Below the pieces are notes generated by a model. The model had not been told where the DNA came from. It ran no database searches and saw only the letters and a list, made by a program, of their open reading frames with translations. Below, piece after piece: positions 7,534 through 7,896 of a DNA stretch of 7,896 nucleotides. The DNA lies in NCBI GenBank assembly GCA_038236905.1, contig JBBRZG010000158.1, forward strand, positions 1-7,896. The letters are read 5' to 3'. This stretch comes from UKL13-2 sp038236905. GTDB lineage: Bacteria > Pseudomonadota > Gammaproteobacteria > Burkholderiales > Usitatibacteraceae. Numbering within the stretch: position 1 is the stretch's first letter; every line of letters starts with the position of its first letter. Made by a program: the position numbers and the translations under genes.

Positions 7534-7573
7534 AAAAACGGTCTTTTCGACACGAAAAGGCCGTTTTTATTTT
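7534..7573 (+). terminator. Intrinsic terminator after skp
   Basis: The left arm at 7534-7549 (AAAAACGGTCTTTTCG) pairs with the right arm at 7553-7568 (CGAAAAGGCCGTTTTT) across an ACA loop. That gives 16 pairs with one T-G wobble. The right arm ends in five Ts and continues ATTTT, giving the U-rich tail of a Rho-independent terminator. Because the left arm begins with As, the same hairpin could also work on the opposite strand. It lies 39 bases past the skp stop. Confidence 0.88.
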
Positions 7574-7589
7574 AGCGCCGCTTTTATTT

Positions 7590-7618
7590 TTGATGCGCCG
7601 ACCCAGCGTTTGTCGAAT
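7590..7618 (+). promoter_or_regulatory. Weak candidate sigma-70 promoter for lpxD
   Basis: TTGATG (7590-7595) and TCGAAT (7613-7618) each match four of six consensus bases and are separated by 17 bases. They lie just after the terminator and about 50 bases before the lpxD ATG. A promoter is expected here because of the terminator, but this match is weak and could be chance. No better pair was found in 7574-7668. Confidence 0.2.
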
Positions 7619-7668
7619 TGTGCAACCATCGTGCACGTATCATGCGCGCGCCGTGAGAAAATAATGAA

Positions 7669-7896
7669 ATGTTTTTACGGGATCTGAAAATAAAATTTGG
7701 CGGTGAATGCGTGGGCGAGGTCTCACGTTCGCTGACAGGCGTCGGCTCGATTGAGCGTGCCGGTGAGTCTGAAATCACTTTTTTAGCTAATCCAAAATAC
7801 CGTGGTGCCTTGGCTGGAACCCATGCTGGTGCGGTCATAGTGGGTGCGAACGAACGCGATGCTACCGACAAACCACGACTCGTGGTGAGCAACCCT
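7669..7896 (+). CDS. lpxD: UDP-3-O-acylglucosamine N-acyltransferase, N-terminal part (3' part outside window)
   Basis: LpxD adds the N-linked hydroxyacyl chain from acyl-ACP to UDP-3-O-acyl-glucosamine, the third step of lipid A synthesis, in the cytoplasm. Only the first 76 codons are in the window. They match the N-terminal uridine-binding domain: MFLRDLKIKFGGECVGEV, then LTGVGSIERAGESEITFLAN and PKYRGAL, and finally PRLVVSNP. The block ITFLANPKYR corresponds to ITFMVNPKYR of E. coli LpxD. The left-handed beta-helix repeats and the catalytic His would lie beyond the right edge. The start is fixed because an in-frame TGA at 7654-7656 precedes it and ATG 7669 is the first start after that. 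The ribosome site is poor; GTGAG at 7653-7657 is the nearest purine-rich stretch. The gene is in the usual place after skp but is separated from it by a terminator. Confidence 0.93.
   Translation, partial: MFLRDLKIKFGGECVGEVSRSLTGVGSIERAGESEITFLANPKYRGALAGTHAGAVIVGANERDATDKPRLVVSNP

Noticed and set aside
7664..7687. Seven-codon ORF (MKCFYGI) overlapping the lpxD start
   Set aside because: It is out of frame with lpxD and very short, with no good ribosome site. The LpxD homology clearly begins from ATG 7669.
7584..7892. Minus-strand open frame opposite lpxD
   Set aside because: It covers the conserved lpxD start on the opposite strand and shows no family resemblance.

Overview
The window is one continuous stretch of the conserved envelope-biogenesis cluster of a Gram-negative proteobacterium. 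All genes are on the + strand, in the order frr (3' end), uppS, cdsA, dxr, rseP, bamA, skp/ompH, lpxD (5' end). Placing dxr after cdsA, rather than between frr and uppS as in E. coli, fits Betaproteobacteria and Pseudomonas-type Gammaproteobacteria. The look of the UppS, Dxr and BamA proteins makes me favour Betaproteobacteria, but I cannot name a genus. Composition is moderate in GC, and I see no sign of recent transfer, mobile DNA, CRISPR, tRNA or rRNA.

Layout: positions 1-121 are the end of ribosome recycling factor. A 50-base pyrimidine-rich spacer leads into uppS (172-1038). After 27 bases comes cdsA (ATG at 1066), then dxr (1946), which starts 4 bases past the cdsA stop. rseP (3148) overlaps the dxr stop as ATGA, and bamA (4578) follows 44 bases after rseP. 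skp/ompH (ATG at 6979, with a good Shine-Dalgarno) follows bamA by 70 bases. A strong intrinsic terminator at 7534-7573 lies in the 174-base gap before lpxD (7669, running off the window end). So frr-to-skp reads as one transcription unit, and lpxD and anything beyond it probably need their own promoter or read-through.

How the genes fit together: Dxr commits carbon to the MEP pathway for isopentenyl units. UppS condenses those units into the C55 lipid carrier used for peptidoglycan and O-antigen. CdsA makes CDP-diacylglycerol for phospholipids. RseP is the intramembrane protease of the envelope stress response. Skp chaperones outer-membrane proteins to BamA, which folds them into the outer membrane. 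LpxD acts in lipid A synthesis.

I found no undescribed system here. The points worth a second look are modest: the skp/lpxD terminator, a roughly 20-residue insertion in UppS, a perfect 18-bp palindrome in cdsA, a long signal-peptide n-region in BamA, and uppS and cdsA starts that lack a visible Shine-Dalgarno.
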